Positions 34,297 through 42,268 of a stretch of DNA of 64,000 nt are shown one piece after another; position 1 is the first letter of the stretch; the number at the start of each line of letters is the position of its first letter. Source of the stretch: Symbioplanes lichenis (GTDB lineage: Bacteria > Actinomycetota > Actinomycetes > Mycobacteriales > Micromonosporaceae). Both the position numbers and the translations under genes were made by a program. The stretch spans positions 62,001 through 126,000 of the forward strand of contig NZ_JAUZQD010000011.1 of the NCBI RefSeq assembly GCF_030709675.1, in the 5' to 3' direction. The notes beneath the pieces are model-generated. The model was not told the DNA's origin. It was given only the letters and a program-made list of their open reading frames with translations, and made no database searches.

Positions 34297-36447
34297 TCAG
34301 GCGCGCGTCCAGGTCCGGCTCGCCGTGTATCGGACGTTCCCGAGCTTGTCGTACGCCCGGACCTGCACCTTGAGCGTCTTCGCGCGGTTCTTGGTGTTGA
34401 CCTTGAGGGCGTACCCGGAGGTGTAGTCGCGGGCCACCACCTTGCCGTTGACGATGAGCTCGACCCGCGCGACGCCGCTCGGATCCGACGCCTTGACCGT
34501 GACGGTGACCGTGCCCTTCACCTTGGCCTTGTTCTTCGGCGCCTTGGTGATCGACACGGACGGGCCGGCGGCGTCGGCGGTCACGGTACGGATCGGCAGC
34601 GTGCGCGACTGGCCGAAGCGGTCGGTGACCTTCCACTTCAAGGCGACCTTGCCGCTGCCCTTGACGGTCAAGGAGTACGGCGCGGTCTTGTCGGCGCCCA
34701 CGTACTTGTTGTTGACCCACAGCTCGGCCTTCGCGACGCCGCCGAGGTCGGTGACGCCGGTCAGCTTGCTGCTGAAGGTGCCGCGCACCCTGACGTTCTG
34801 CGCCGGGGCGATCGTGCCGCCCGCCGGGGCCGCGTTGTCGATCCGGACGGTGCGGCTGAGCTCCGTACGGTTGCCGGCCTTGTCGTCCACCGCGACGGTG
34901 AGCCGCCCCGAGGGGTCGAGCGACACCCGCCCCTTCCAGGTGTTCGTGCCGGCGACTCGGGTCAGGAAGCCGTTGTCGTAGAGCGAGTAGATCTGCGCCA
35001 CGTCGGTGGCCGTGCTCGACACGGTGAGGTCGATCGTCGAGCCGTGCACCACGGCGTTCGCAGCCGGGGAGACCAGGGTCGCGGCGGGCCGGGTGGTGTC
35101 AACCTGCACCACGGTGGTGACCTCGCTGTGGTGACCCGCGTAGTCGTAGGCGCGCACGGTCACCGGCATCGGACCGTTGAGGCCGGCCGGCGGGCGCAGC
35201 CGCACCATCTGGCCGGACCACTTCGCGGTCGCCACGACCGAGTCGCCGACGATCACGTCGAGGTAGTCCACGCCGTGGTCGTCGGTCGCCGTCGGCACGA
35301 TCCACTTGCCGTCGGCGGGGAAGGGTTGTCCGTCGGTCAGATCCGTCTTCAGCACCGTGGGCGGCACATCGTCGTCCTTGGTCAGGCCGTAGGCGAGCCG
35401 GGCCGCGTTGACCAGTGGCGGCTGCAGCGCCTGCGGGTCGGCGGCGGCCACGAGGTCCGGTGCGATGTCACCCGGTCGCAGGGAGAGCCCCAGCGCGGCG
35501 ATGCCCGAGACGGTCGCGGTCGCGCCGGAGGCCCCGGTGACGGCGGTGAGCTGCCCGGCCCGGCCGAGGACCAGATAGCCGCTGGGAGCGGCCAGGTCGG
35601 CCCAGGTCTTGTTGCGGAAGGCGTTCTGGGCCACCGACACCACCGGGTCGATCGCCGCCGGGTACACCACGTCGGCCGATGCGTTGTTGCCGGCCGAGGC
35701 GACGACCACGGCACCTCGGGCGTTGGCGTATGTCACGGCTTCCCGCAACACGTGACTGTCGGTCGGGGTGCTGAGCGACAGGTTGATGACGTCGGCGCCG
35801 TGGTCGGCGGCCCAGGTGATGCCCGAGGCGACATCGCCGGAGGTGCCCTTGCCGCCGTTCAAGACGCGTACGGGCAGGACCGCGCACGTGCGGCAGACGC
35901 CGACGGTGCCGACATCGTTCCCCGCCTCGGCCGCGATGACGTTCGCGACGGCCGTGCCGTGCCCGTCCGAGTCGGCGGGCAGATCGTCGCCGTCGACGAA
36001 GTCCCAGCCCGGCAACAGCCGCGAGCCACTCAGGTCGGCGTTGGCTGTGACGCCGCTGTCCACGACGGCGACCGTGACATCCAGGCTGCCGGTGGTCCAG
36101 GTCCACGCCTCCGGAAGCTCCACCGAGTCGAAGGTGGTCGATCGGTGCTCGTTGTCCGCCGTGACGACCGCGGCGCGTTCGACCCACGCGACGGCCGGCT
36201 CGTCCCTCAGCCGGGCCGTGGCCGCCTCGACCAGGTCCGGTGGGACGTCCACGCTCATCGCGTCGAGGCCGTGGACCGGGCGGCTGTCCACGATGTACGC
36301 CGCGAGGTGCTCGGCGACCGCGGCGGGATCACCGGCGCCGGTCAGGCCGACGTCGAGGGTGACGTTGACGGCGGGGGCGGCTTGGGCGGGGGCCGCGAGA
36401 CCCGCGAGCAGCAGCGCCGAGATGAGGCAGGACGAAACGACGCGCAC
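34297..36447 (-). CDS. Secreted S8 subtilisin-type protease with Ig-like repeats
   Basis: A 716-residue secreted protease. Signal peptide 1-23 (MRVVSSCLISALLLAGLAAP), then an inhibitor-like propeptide to about 95. Catalytic residues are D130 in VAVVDSGV, H163 in DGHGTAVANV, oxyanion N254 in ASAGNNAS and S307 in TGASGATATVSG. The serine motif deviates from the usual GTSMATP but keeps the serine. Residues 340-716 hold about four immunoglobulin-like repeats of about 90 residues (TVVQVDTTRPAATLVSPAAN, TVRIDNAAPAGGTIAPAQNV, VTVTVKASDPSGVARVELIV). These suggest adhesion to the cell wall or to a substrate. The gene is monocistronic. Confidence 0.93.
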   Translation of the reverse strand: MRVVSSCLISALLLAGLAAPAQAAPAVNVTLDVGLTGAGDPAAVAEHLAAYIVDSRPVHGLDAMSVDVPPDLVEAATARLRDEPAVAWVERAAVVTADNEHRSTTFDSVELPEAWTWTTGSLDVTVAVVDSGVTANADLSGSRLLPGWDFVDGDDLPADSDGHGTAVANVIAAEAGNDVGTVGVCRTCAVLPVRVLNGGKGTSGDVASGITWAADHGADVINLSLSTPTDSHVLREAVTYANARGAVVVASAGNNASADVVYPAAIDPVVSVAQNAFRNKTWADLAAPSGYLVLGRAGQLTAVTGASGATATVSGIAALGLSLRPGDIAPDLVAAADPQALQPPLVNAARLAYGLTKDDDVPPTVLKTDLTDGQPFPADGKWIVPTATDDHGVDYLDVIVGDSVVATAKWSGQMVRLRPPAGLNGPMPVTVRAYDYAGHHSEVTTVVQVDTTRPAATLVSPAANAVVHGSTIDLTVSSTATDVAQIYSLYDNGFLTRVAGTNTWKGRVSLDPSGRLTVAVDDKAGNRTELSRTVRIDNAAPAGGTIAPAQNVRVRGTFSSKLTGVTDLGGVAKAELWVNNKYVGADKTAPYSLTVKGSGKVALKWKVTDRFGQSRTLPIRTVTADAAGPSVSITKAPKNKAKVKGTVTVTVKASDPSGVARVELIVNGKVVARDYTSGYALKVNTKNRAKTLKVQVRAYDKLGNVRYTASRTWTRA

Positions 36448-36525
36448 CGGTGGCTCCCCGTACCCAAGATCATGAATTGCTTGGAGGGTACGGCACCGTA
36501 TCGACGTGGCGCAACGGGGAAAAGC

Positions 36526-36559
36526 GAGACGCGGCGCCCCGGGGAGGGCGCCGCGTCTC
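36526..36559 (-). terminator. Terminator of the chitinase gene
   Basis: Perfect 13-bp arms GAGACGCGGCGCC (36526-36538) and GGCGCCGCGTCTC (36547-36559) enclose an 8-nt loop. Reading on the minus strand, GCTTTTCCCC follows, giving a short T tract 51 bp after the chitinase stop. Confidence 0.8.
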
Positions 36560-36610
36560 TTGGGGATTTTCCGGGGATTTCCGTTGGGGGACGGAAGATC
36601 GAGGCGTGGG

Positions 36611-38077
36611 TCAGCCCTGGAAGCCGGCGAAGATCTTGCTGAACTCGAACGGCGACTGGCTGACGTTGGTGCACTGGAACAGGGCGCCGGAGCAGGCGTT
36701 CTTGTCGCGGTTGAGCTCCCAGAAGCTGACGAAGCCGACGTGGTTGGTGTTCGCGAAGGCGATCAGGTCACGGGCGTCGCTCTGGGCGAAGGTGCCGCCG
36801 TCGTCGTTCTTGCCGAGCATCGGGGTCACACCGACCTTCTTGAACGCGGCCGCGTCGCCGATGCCGTACAGGGACTTGAGCTGGTCCTTGGTGGACTTGA
36901 CGGCCTGGATCGCGAGGTCGCCGTAGTCCTGGGCGCTGCGGCCGTAGTCCATGGCCATGATGTTGACCAGGTCGACGTCGACGCCGGCGTCCTTGGCGCT
37001 CTTGACCACGTTGAGACCGTCGCCGGTCAGGCCCTCAGGGAGGACCGGGAGGGTCAGCGAGATCTTGAGGCCGGGGTTGGCCTTCTGCAGGGCGGCGAGG
37101 GCGGTCGACCGGCGGGCGATCGAGGCGGCGTCGGCGGAGGCGGCGCCCTCGATGTCGAGGTCGATGTACTTCAGGTTGTACGCGCTGACGACCGCCTGGT
37201 ACTCGGCCTGCAGCGCCTTGACGTCGGAGCAGCCCTGGGCCAGCTCGACACCGGTCGCGCCGCCGAAGGAGACCTTGACGTCGCCGCCGTTGGCGCGCAG
37301 CGCGTTGATCTGGTCGCCGAACTGCTTGGCGCGCGGGTCGAAGGCGCCGAACCAGCTGGCCTTGCAGCCGGCGCCGGTGACGAACGCCAGCGAGAAGGAC
37401 TTGACGTTGCCGCTCGACGCGAGCTGCGAGAGCGTGGTGCTGCCGTTGGAGAGCAGACCCATGTCCACGTACGGGGCCACGAGCACATTCCCCCCGGAAC
37501 CGCCGGACGCCGGCGGGGGCGTCGTCGTGGCCGGCGCGCTGGTGGGTGCCTTGGTGGTGGGCGCCGCGGTCGTCGGAGCGGTCGTCGGCGCCTTGGTGGT
37601 GGGCGCGGTGGTCGGCGTCTTGGTCGTCGGCGCGGTGGTCGGCGTGGTGACGCCACCGCCCAGGCAGGAGACCCCGTTGATCGTGCAGCTCGTCGGGTCG
37701 CCCTTGCCCGCCACGATGAAGCCGAAGGTGGTCGAGCCGCCCGCCGGGATCGTCGCGTTGTAGCCGCGGTCCTTGGCCACCGACTGGGTGCCGGAGGTGG
37801 TGACCGCCGCCTCCCAGAAGCTGCCGAGCTTGGCGCCGGTCGGCAGGCCGAAGTCGAGCTCCCAGCCCGTGACCGCGGCTCTGCCGGTGTTCTTGATCGT
37901 GTAGCGGGCCTGGTAGCCCGTACCCCAGTCGGAGTCCTTGCTGAACGACGCGGCGAGCGTGCCACCGGCGGCGGTGGTCGACGGTCCCGTCGCGGCGACT
38001 GCGGCGACCGCACCTCCACCCACGGCAAGCGCGGCGGCTCCCGCGTAGATGGCGAGACGTAGACGTCGACGTGACAT
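36611..38077 (-). CDS. Secreted CBM2-GH18 chitinase
   Basis: A 488-residue secreted enzyme. Residues 1-29 are the signal peptide. Residues 35-138 are a CBM2 module (SFSKDSDWGTGYQARYTIKN, VTGWELDFGLPTGAKLGSFW). A Thr/Pro/Ala linker of repeated TTAPTTKAP units spans about 144-190. The GH18 barrel follows with FGGATGVELAQGC and the catalytic segment YIDLDIEG (D306, D308 and general acid E310); the first Asp of the classic DxxDxDxE is replaced by K303, as in related bacterial exo-acting types. It should degrade chitin together with the LPMO at 10643. It is divergent from the dienelactone hydrolase, and a terminator follows. Confidence 0.94.
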   Translation of the reverse strand: MSRRRLRLAIYAGAAALAVGGGAVAAVAATGPSTTAAGGTLAASFSKDSDWGTGYQARYTIKNTGRAAVTGWELDFGLPTGAKLGSFWEAAVTTSGTQSVAKDRGYNATIPAGGSTTFGFIVAGKGDPTSCTINGVSCLGGGVTTPTTAPTTKTPTTAPTTKAPTTAPTTAAPTTKAPTSAPATTTPPPASGGSGGNVLVAPYVDMGLLSNGSTTLSQLASSGNVKSFSLAFVTGAGCKASWFGAFDPRAKQFGDQINALRANGGDVKVSFGGATGVELAQGCSDVKALQAEYQAVVSAYNLKYIDLDIEGAASADAASIARRSTALAALQKANPGLKISLTLPVLPEGLTGDGLNVVKSAKDAGVDVDLVNIMAMDYGRSAQDYGDLAIQAVKSTKDQLKSLYGIGDAAAFKKVGVTPMLGKNDDGGTFAQSDARDLIAFANTNHVGFVSFWELNRDKNACSGALFQCTNVSQSPFEFSKIFAGFQG

Positions 38078-38131
38078 GGGAACTCCGATCGAGACATCTT
38101 CACGAACGGAGAAAGCGTGCGGCGGGCGGGC

Positions 38132-38171
38132 TTAAAGAGTTCTGCCAGTTGTCTTAAGTCCGTTTTAAGTC
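38132..38171. promoter_or_regulatory. 11-bp-phased TTAAGTC direct repeats
   Basis: TTAAGTC occurs at 38154-38160 and 38165-38171, and the related TTAAAGA lies at 38132-38138, exactly two further 11-bp turns away. Direct 7-mers spaced 4 bp apart are the usual shape of an OmpR/PhoB-family binding site. It lies between the chitinase and dienelactone hydrolase genes. Confidence 0.5.
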
Positions 38172-38188
38172 GCGTACCGATTGCTGGT

Positions 38189-38205
38189 GATCACTCGAAG
38201 TGATC
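38189..38205. promoter_or_regulatory. 17-bp dyad before dienelactone hydrolase
   Basis: GATCACT-CGA-AGTGATC is a perfect 7-3-7 dyad ending 16 bp before the hydrolase start, and outer bases ACCGAT/ATCGGT extend the symmetry at a distance. It is a repressor-type operator candidate. Confidence 0.55.
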
Positions 38206-38221
38206 GGTATAGCGTGCCGGG

Positions 38222-39004
38222 ATGGAGAAGATCTCTGTGGACATCCCGGCCGAGGGCGGGCTCGCGGACGCGTACCTCGTGCTGCCGGAGGGCGACGGGC
38301 CGTTCCGGACCGTGCTGCTCTACATGGACGCGTTCGGCCTGCGGCCGCGGCTGCGCGAGATGGCCGATCGCATCGCGGCGGAGGGCTACGCGGTGCTGGT
38401 GCCGAACCTCTTCTATCGCGCCGGGCCCGCGCCGCTGGTGGACATGAGCCATCTCGGCACGCCGGAGGGCCGGGAGCGGACCATCGGCACGGTCACGCCG
38501 CTGGTCCAAGGGCTGACCCCCGAGCTGCTGCTCCGGGACACCCTGGCCCACCTGGACTACCTCGAGTCGGAGAGCCGGGTGGTCAAGGCGCCGGTGGCGA
38601 TCGTCGGCTACTGCATGGGCGGCCGCAATGCGGTCCGGGCGATCAGCGCCTTCCCCGACCGGATCAAGGGCGTGGCCAGCTTCCACGGCGGCGGGCTGGT
38701 CACCGATCAGCCCGACAGCCCGCACCTGGCGGCGCACAAGGTCACCGGCGAGCTCTACTTCGGCCACGCCGACAACGACCGCTCGATGACCCCCGAGCAG
38801 ATCGCCCGGCTCGAGCAGACGCTCGATGCCGCCGGCGTCAGATACACCTCCGAGCTGTACGAGGGCGCGGCGCACGGCTGGACGATGAGCGACACGGCGT
38901 CCTACCACGAGGCGGCCGAGCGGCGGCACTGGGAAGTCCTGATTCCTTTCCTCGAGAAAGTTCTGAAAAGCGATCAGGTACGGCGAGAGCCCGCCGATGG
39001 CTAG
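38222..39004 (+). CDS. Dienelactone hydrolase-family alpha/beta hydrolase
   Basis: A 260-residue cytosolic hydrolase. The nucleophile Cys lies in VGYCMGGRNAVRA, the family variant with Cys in place of Ser. The acid is probably the Asp in YFGHADNDRSM and the base His in YEGAAHGWTM. Such enzymes hydrolyse dienelactones or other small esters; the substrate is unknown. The start ATG follows a 17-bp operator-like dyad. The stop abuts the convergent SnoaL-like gene. Confidence 0.9.
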   Translation: MEKISVDIPAEGGLADAYLVLPEGDGPFRTVLLYMDAFGLRPRLREMADRIAAEGYAVLVPNLFYRAGPAPLVDMSHLGTPEGRERTIGTVTPLVQGLTPELLLRDTLAHLDYLESESRVVKAPVAIVGYCMGGRNAVRAISAFPDRIKGVASFHGGGLVTDQPDSPHLAAHKVTGELYFGHADNDRSMTPEQIARLEQTLDAAGVRYTSELYEGAAHGWTMSDTASYHEAAERRHWEVLIPFLEKVLKSDQVRREPADG

Positions 39005-39372
39005 GTCACGTCATCGAGAATGCCGGGGACGAACCACCTGAGCGCGGTCAGGTCCCAGGCCTGGCGGATCTCGGTGATCAGGCCCTCGTCGTCCACCGTC
39101 AGGAACTCGGCCAGCCGGACGGTGCCGAAGGGAGCCCGGCAGTCGTAGACGAAGGCGGCGCGGTCGCCGGCGTACACGCTGCTGGTGAGGGTGATCCGGT
39201 CCGCGAAGGCGGCGATGCGGTGCTGGGTCTGCACCAGCTCCTCGTCGTCGACGGGCAGGCCGAGGTTCCACTCGATCTCGGCGTCGGGCGCGATGGCCTC
39301 GCGGGCGGCGGCGCGGTCGCAGCGCATCCACGAGGTCGCGTACTGGTAGGCGACGGTGGCGGCGTCGGGCAC
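39001..39372 (-). CDS. SnoaL-like (NTF2 fold) protein
   Basis: About 123 residues from the GTG at 39372, which has AAGGAG seven bases upstream; the frame extends to 39408. The NTF2-like pattern is TVAYQYATSWMRCDRAAARE, then AIAPDAEIEWNLGLPVDDEE and TVRLAEFLTVDDEGLITEIR. Members are polyketide cyclases, isomerases or ligand-binding proteins; without context the activity is open. It is convergent with the dienelactone hydrolase, sharing its last four bases. Confidence 0.85.
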   Translation of the reverse strand: MPDAATVAYQYATSWMRCDRAAAREAIAPDAEIEWNLGLPVDDEELVQTQHRIAAFADRITLTSSVYAGDRAAFVYDCRAPFGTVRLAEFLTVDDEGLITEIRQAWDLTALRWFVPGILDDVT

Positions 39373-39442
39373 GGCATTGCTCCTTGGGTGTGGGGAAACG
39401 GCCGCCACCTGCTCAGCAAGTGGCGGCCGCGCGGTCGAGAGC

Positions 39443-41044
39443 TCAGGAGACCATCGGGTCTCCGCTGACGAAGGTGTAGCCCTGCCCCTTGATGCCCGTG
39501 ACCAGGGTCTTCAGGTAGTCGGTGCCCAGGTAGGAGTGGTAGAAGAAGCTGGCCACGCCGTCCCGGACCACCAGGTTGCGGTCGGCCGAGGCGAGCAGGT
39601 CGCTCGGCAGCCGGGCCGGGTGGTTGTTGAACGGCTCGGGCTCGACGTTGCCGATGTTCTCGGGGATGACGACCGAGCCGTAGACGTCGCGGACGGCGTA
39701 GGGGAAGAACTGCCCGAACTGCCGGCTGTAGTCGAACTTCGCCCCGGTGAGCACGCCCGGGAAGTAGAGCCCGCGGTCGTAGCGCTTGCCGAAGAGGCTG
39801 TTGATCGTCTGATAGTCCAGGCCGCTCGCGGCGTAGTGCGGCGGCTCGAAGGTCGTCGGCACGCCCAGGCCGGCGAGGGCGAAGATCAGGCTCGACGCGG
39901 CGACCCGGCTGGTCACGTAGGCGGCCGAATCCTCCTTGACCGGCCCGTCGTAGATGACGCTGTTGTTCGCGTCCACGTGGGCCAGGTAGAACTCGAAGTC
40001 GTTGGCGCTCACGCCGTCGTACGGGTTCGCGACGTTGCCGTACTGGTGCGTGTAACCGTGCATGAGCATCGTGCCGCCGCGCTGCTGCATGTAACGCAGA
40101 GCCGACACGACCTTCGGCCGGTTGAGCAGCGTGTAGTCCTGACCGGCCTTGGGGTCACGGAAGCGCGGGTAGACGGCGACGCTGAACGGGACCTTCTGGG
40201 AGTAGAGGTAGTCGGCGATCGCCTTGAGCTCGGCCGGGTCGGAGTCGGGGCCGACGTCCTCGATGCGGACCAGCGCGCGGTGCCGGTCGCGGCTGACCCC
40301 GGTGTCACCCAGGGAGTCGAAAAGCAGGTCGGCGAAGGCCAGGTAGCGGTCGTCGTGGGTCACGTAAGCGAACGGGATCTCGCCGACATAGGTGAAGTTG
40401 CCCGACTGGACGGCCCACGGGAAGGTCGTGCCGTCCGGGCGTACGGCGGTGGCCAGGGTCTTGACCTTCGACTCGTCGGTCATCGACAGGTTCATGATGC
40501 CGGACTTGTCGGTGGTGTCGCGGGTCAGCTTCTTGCCCTTGTAGTCGACCTCGGCCACGTCCGCGAAGTCGAAGGAACCGCTGGTGAAGCCGTGCTTCGC
40601 GGCGAACGAGGCGTCCGTCAGCTGCCAGATGTTGTCGAAGAGCCAGGTGACCGGCTTCGACGTGGCGGTGACGTCGGCGAGGAACGCGGCGGGCAGCTGC
40701 TCGTCGTAGGTCGAGCCGATGTAGACGACCGCGGTGTAGGCGTTGAGGTCGCCGGCCTTGTAGCCCTTGACCGGCGTGGCCGTCCACGAGCCGAAGTGCG
40801 AGGCGAGGTTCGCGGTCTGGGTGGCGTAGACCTCGCCCATCCAGCCGTAGTCGCCCGTGGTGTCGTACAGGACGAGGGTCTTCGCGGTGCCGCCGCCGGG
40901 CGCGGCTTTCCCGCTCTTGCTGGTGACGGCGGGCGTGGTGGCCGAGACGGTGGCGGCGTCGGCGTTGACCACTCCGACCCCGAGGGCGGCGACGGCGGTG
41001 AGGGCGGCACCGGCCCCCAGCAGGGTGCGACGGGAGATACGCAT
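39443..41044 (-). CDS. Secreted DUF2334 polysaccharide deacetylase-like protein
   Basis: A 533-residue exported protein. The N-terminus MRISRRTLLGAGAALTAVAA carries a twin-arginine type signal. The first domain (about 55-250) resembles a class I glutamine amidotransferase-like fold (LVLYDTTGDYGWMGEVYATQ, AVVYIGSTYDEQLPAAFLAD). The DUF2334 deacetylase-like domain follows: ALVRIEDVGPDSDPAELKAI with the acidic motif, MLMHGYTHQYGNVANPYDG with the histidine pair, and SFFYHSYLG. It should remove acetyl groups from an N-acetylated surface glycan. It is coupled (ATGA) to the UDP-GlcNAc 2-epimerase gene upstream. Confidence 0.88.
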   Translation of the reverse strand: MRISRRTLLGAGAALTAVAALGVGVVNADAATVSATTPAVTSKSGKAAPGGGTAKTLVLYDTTGDYGWMGEVYATQTANLASHFGSWTATPVKGYKAGDLNAYTAVVYIGSTYDEQLPAAFLADVTATSKPVTWLFDNIWQLTDASFAAKHGFTSGSFDFADVAEVDYKGKKLTRDTTDKSGIMNLSMTDESKVKTLATAVRPDGTTFPWAVQSGNFTYVGEIPFAYVTHDDRYLAFADLLFDSLGDTGVSRDRHRALVRIEDVGPDSDPAELKAIADYLYSQKVPFSVAVYPRFRDPKAGQDYTLLNRPKVVSALRYMQQRGGTMLMHGYTHQYGNVANPYDGVSANDFEFYLAHVDANNSVIYDGPVKEDSAAYVTSRVAASSLIFALAGLGVPTTFEPPHYAASGLDYQTINSLFGKRYDRGLYFPGVLTGAKFDYSRQFGQFFPYAVRDVYGSVVIPENIGNVEPEPFNNHPARLPSDLLASADRNLVVRDGVASFFYHSYLGTDYLKTLVTGIKGQGYTFVSGDPMVS

Positions 41045-42240
41045 CAGAGGGACGCTCCGAACGAGAGGGCGGCGGGGGTCAGGGCGGGCATGGGAGCGGG
41101 CTGGTCGGCGAGGCCGAGGAGCGCGGCGGTCGCCTGGGCGGTGCGGGCGGCGGCCAGGCCGTCGCCGTAGGGGTTGCCGCCGGCGGTCATCGCGTCGCGG
41201 CGGACCCGGCTGTCGAGCAGCTCGGCGGCCTCGGTGACGATCCGCGCCGGGTCGGAGCCGACGAGCTTCGCGCAGCCGGCGTGCAGCGACTCGACGCGCT
41301 CGGTCACGTCCCGCAGCACCAGGGCGGGCACCCCGAACGACGGCGCCTCCTCCTGGATGCCGCCCGAGTCGGTGAGCACCAGGTAGGCCTCGGAGAGCAG
41401 CCGCGCCAGGTCGGGGTAGGGCAGCGGGTCGGTGACCGTCACGCGCTCAACGCCCGCGAGACCGGCTTCGACCTGGGCGCGTACGGCCGGGTTGGGGTGA
41501 CTCGGCAGGATCACGTCGATGTCGTCGTACCGCATGACCAGCGCGCGGACGGCGGCGAGGATGCGGTCGAGCGGCGCGCCCCAGGACTCGCGGCGGTGCG
41601 CGGTGACGACCACGAGACGACGATCGGCGCCGGCTTCCCGCGCTGCCGCGACCTGCTTGTTCTCGTACGGGCGGCGGGCCGCGGCCACGGCCAGCGCGGC
41701 GTCGACCACGGTGTTGCCGGCGACGAGCACCTGCTCGGTGGCGACGTTCTCGTCCAGCAGGTTCATGGCGGCCAGCGGGGTCGGCGCCAGGTGCAGGCTC
41801 GCGACCTGGGCCACCAGCCGGCGGTTGGCCTCCTCGGGGAACGGCGAGTCGAGGTCGCCGGAGCGCAGCCCCGCCTCGAGGTGCACCACCGGGATCCGGC
41901 GCCAGAACGCGGCGAGCGCGCCGGCCAGGCTCGTCGTGGTGTCGCCCTGCACGATGACGGCGGCGGGGAGGCGCTCGGCCCAGAGCTCGTCGAGCTGCCG
42001 GATCATCTCGGTCAGCAGCTCGGCCTGGGTGCCGGTGCCGCGCTCGACGGTCAGGGTGACGTCGGGCTCGAGGTCGAAGGCGGCGAGGGCCTGCGTGACC
42101 ATCGCGGGGTGCTGGCCGCTGGCGACCATGACCGGGGTGAGCAGGCCGGCCTCGCGGAAGGCCAGGACGACGGGGGCGAGCTTGACGGCTTCGGGGCGCG
42201 TGCCACCGATCAGGTGAACCTCAGGCAGGTTTTCAGGCAT
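41044..42240 (-). CDS. wecB: UDP-N-acetylglucosamine 2-epimerase (non-hydrolysing)
   Basis: A 398-residue cytosolic enzyme interconverting UDP-GlcNAc and UDP-ManNAc. Signatures are LIGGTRPEAVKLAPVVLAFR, VIVQGDTTTSLAGALAAFWR, VVHLEAGLRSGDLDSPFPEE and DSGGIQEEAPSFGVPALVLR. Full family length. It lies between a BcsA-like glycosyltransferase (28 bp upstream) and a DUF2334 deacetylase (four-base overlap), so its sugar nucleotide probably feeds the polymer made by that transferase. Confidence 0.95.
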   Translation of the reverse strand: MPENLPEVHLIGGTRPEAVKLAPVVLAFREAGLLTPVMVASGQHPAMVTQALAAFDLEPDVTLTVERGTGTQAELLTEMIRQLDELWAERLPAAVIVQGDTTTSLAGALAAFWRRIPVVHLEAGLRSGDLDSPFPEEANRRLVAQVASLHLAPTPLAAMNLLDENVATEQVLVAGNTVVDAALAVAAARRPYENKQVAAAREAGADRRLVVVTAHRRESWGAPLDRILAAVRALVMRYDDIDVILPSHPNPAVRAQVEAGLAGVERVTVTDPLPYPDLARLLSEAYLVLTDSGGIQEEAPSFGVPALVLRDVTERVESLHAGCAKLVGSDPARIVTEAAELLDSRVRRDAMTAGGNPYGDGLAAARTAQATAALLGLADQPAPMPALTPAALSFGASL

Positions 42241-42268
42241 GGGGGGACCTTTGTGTTCGGGGGGATTT

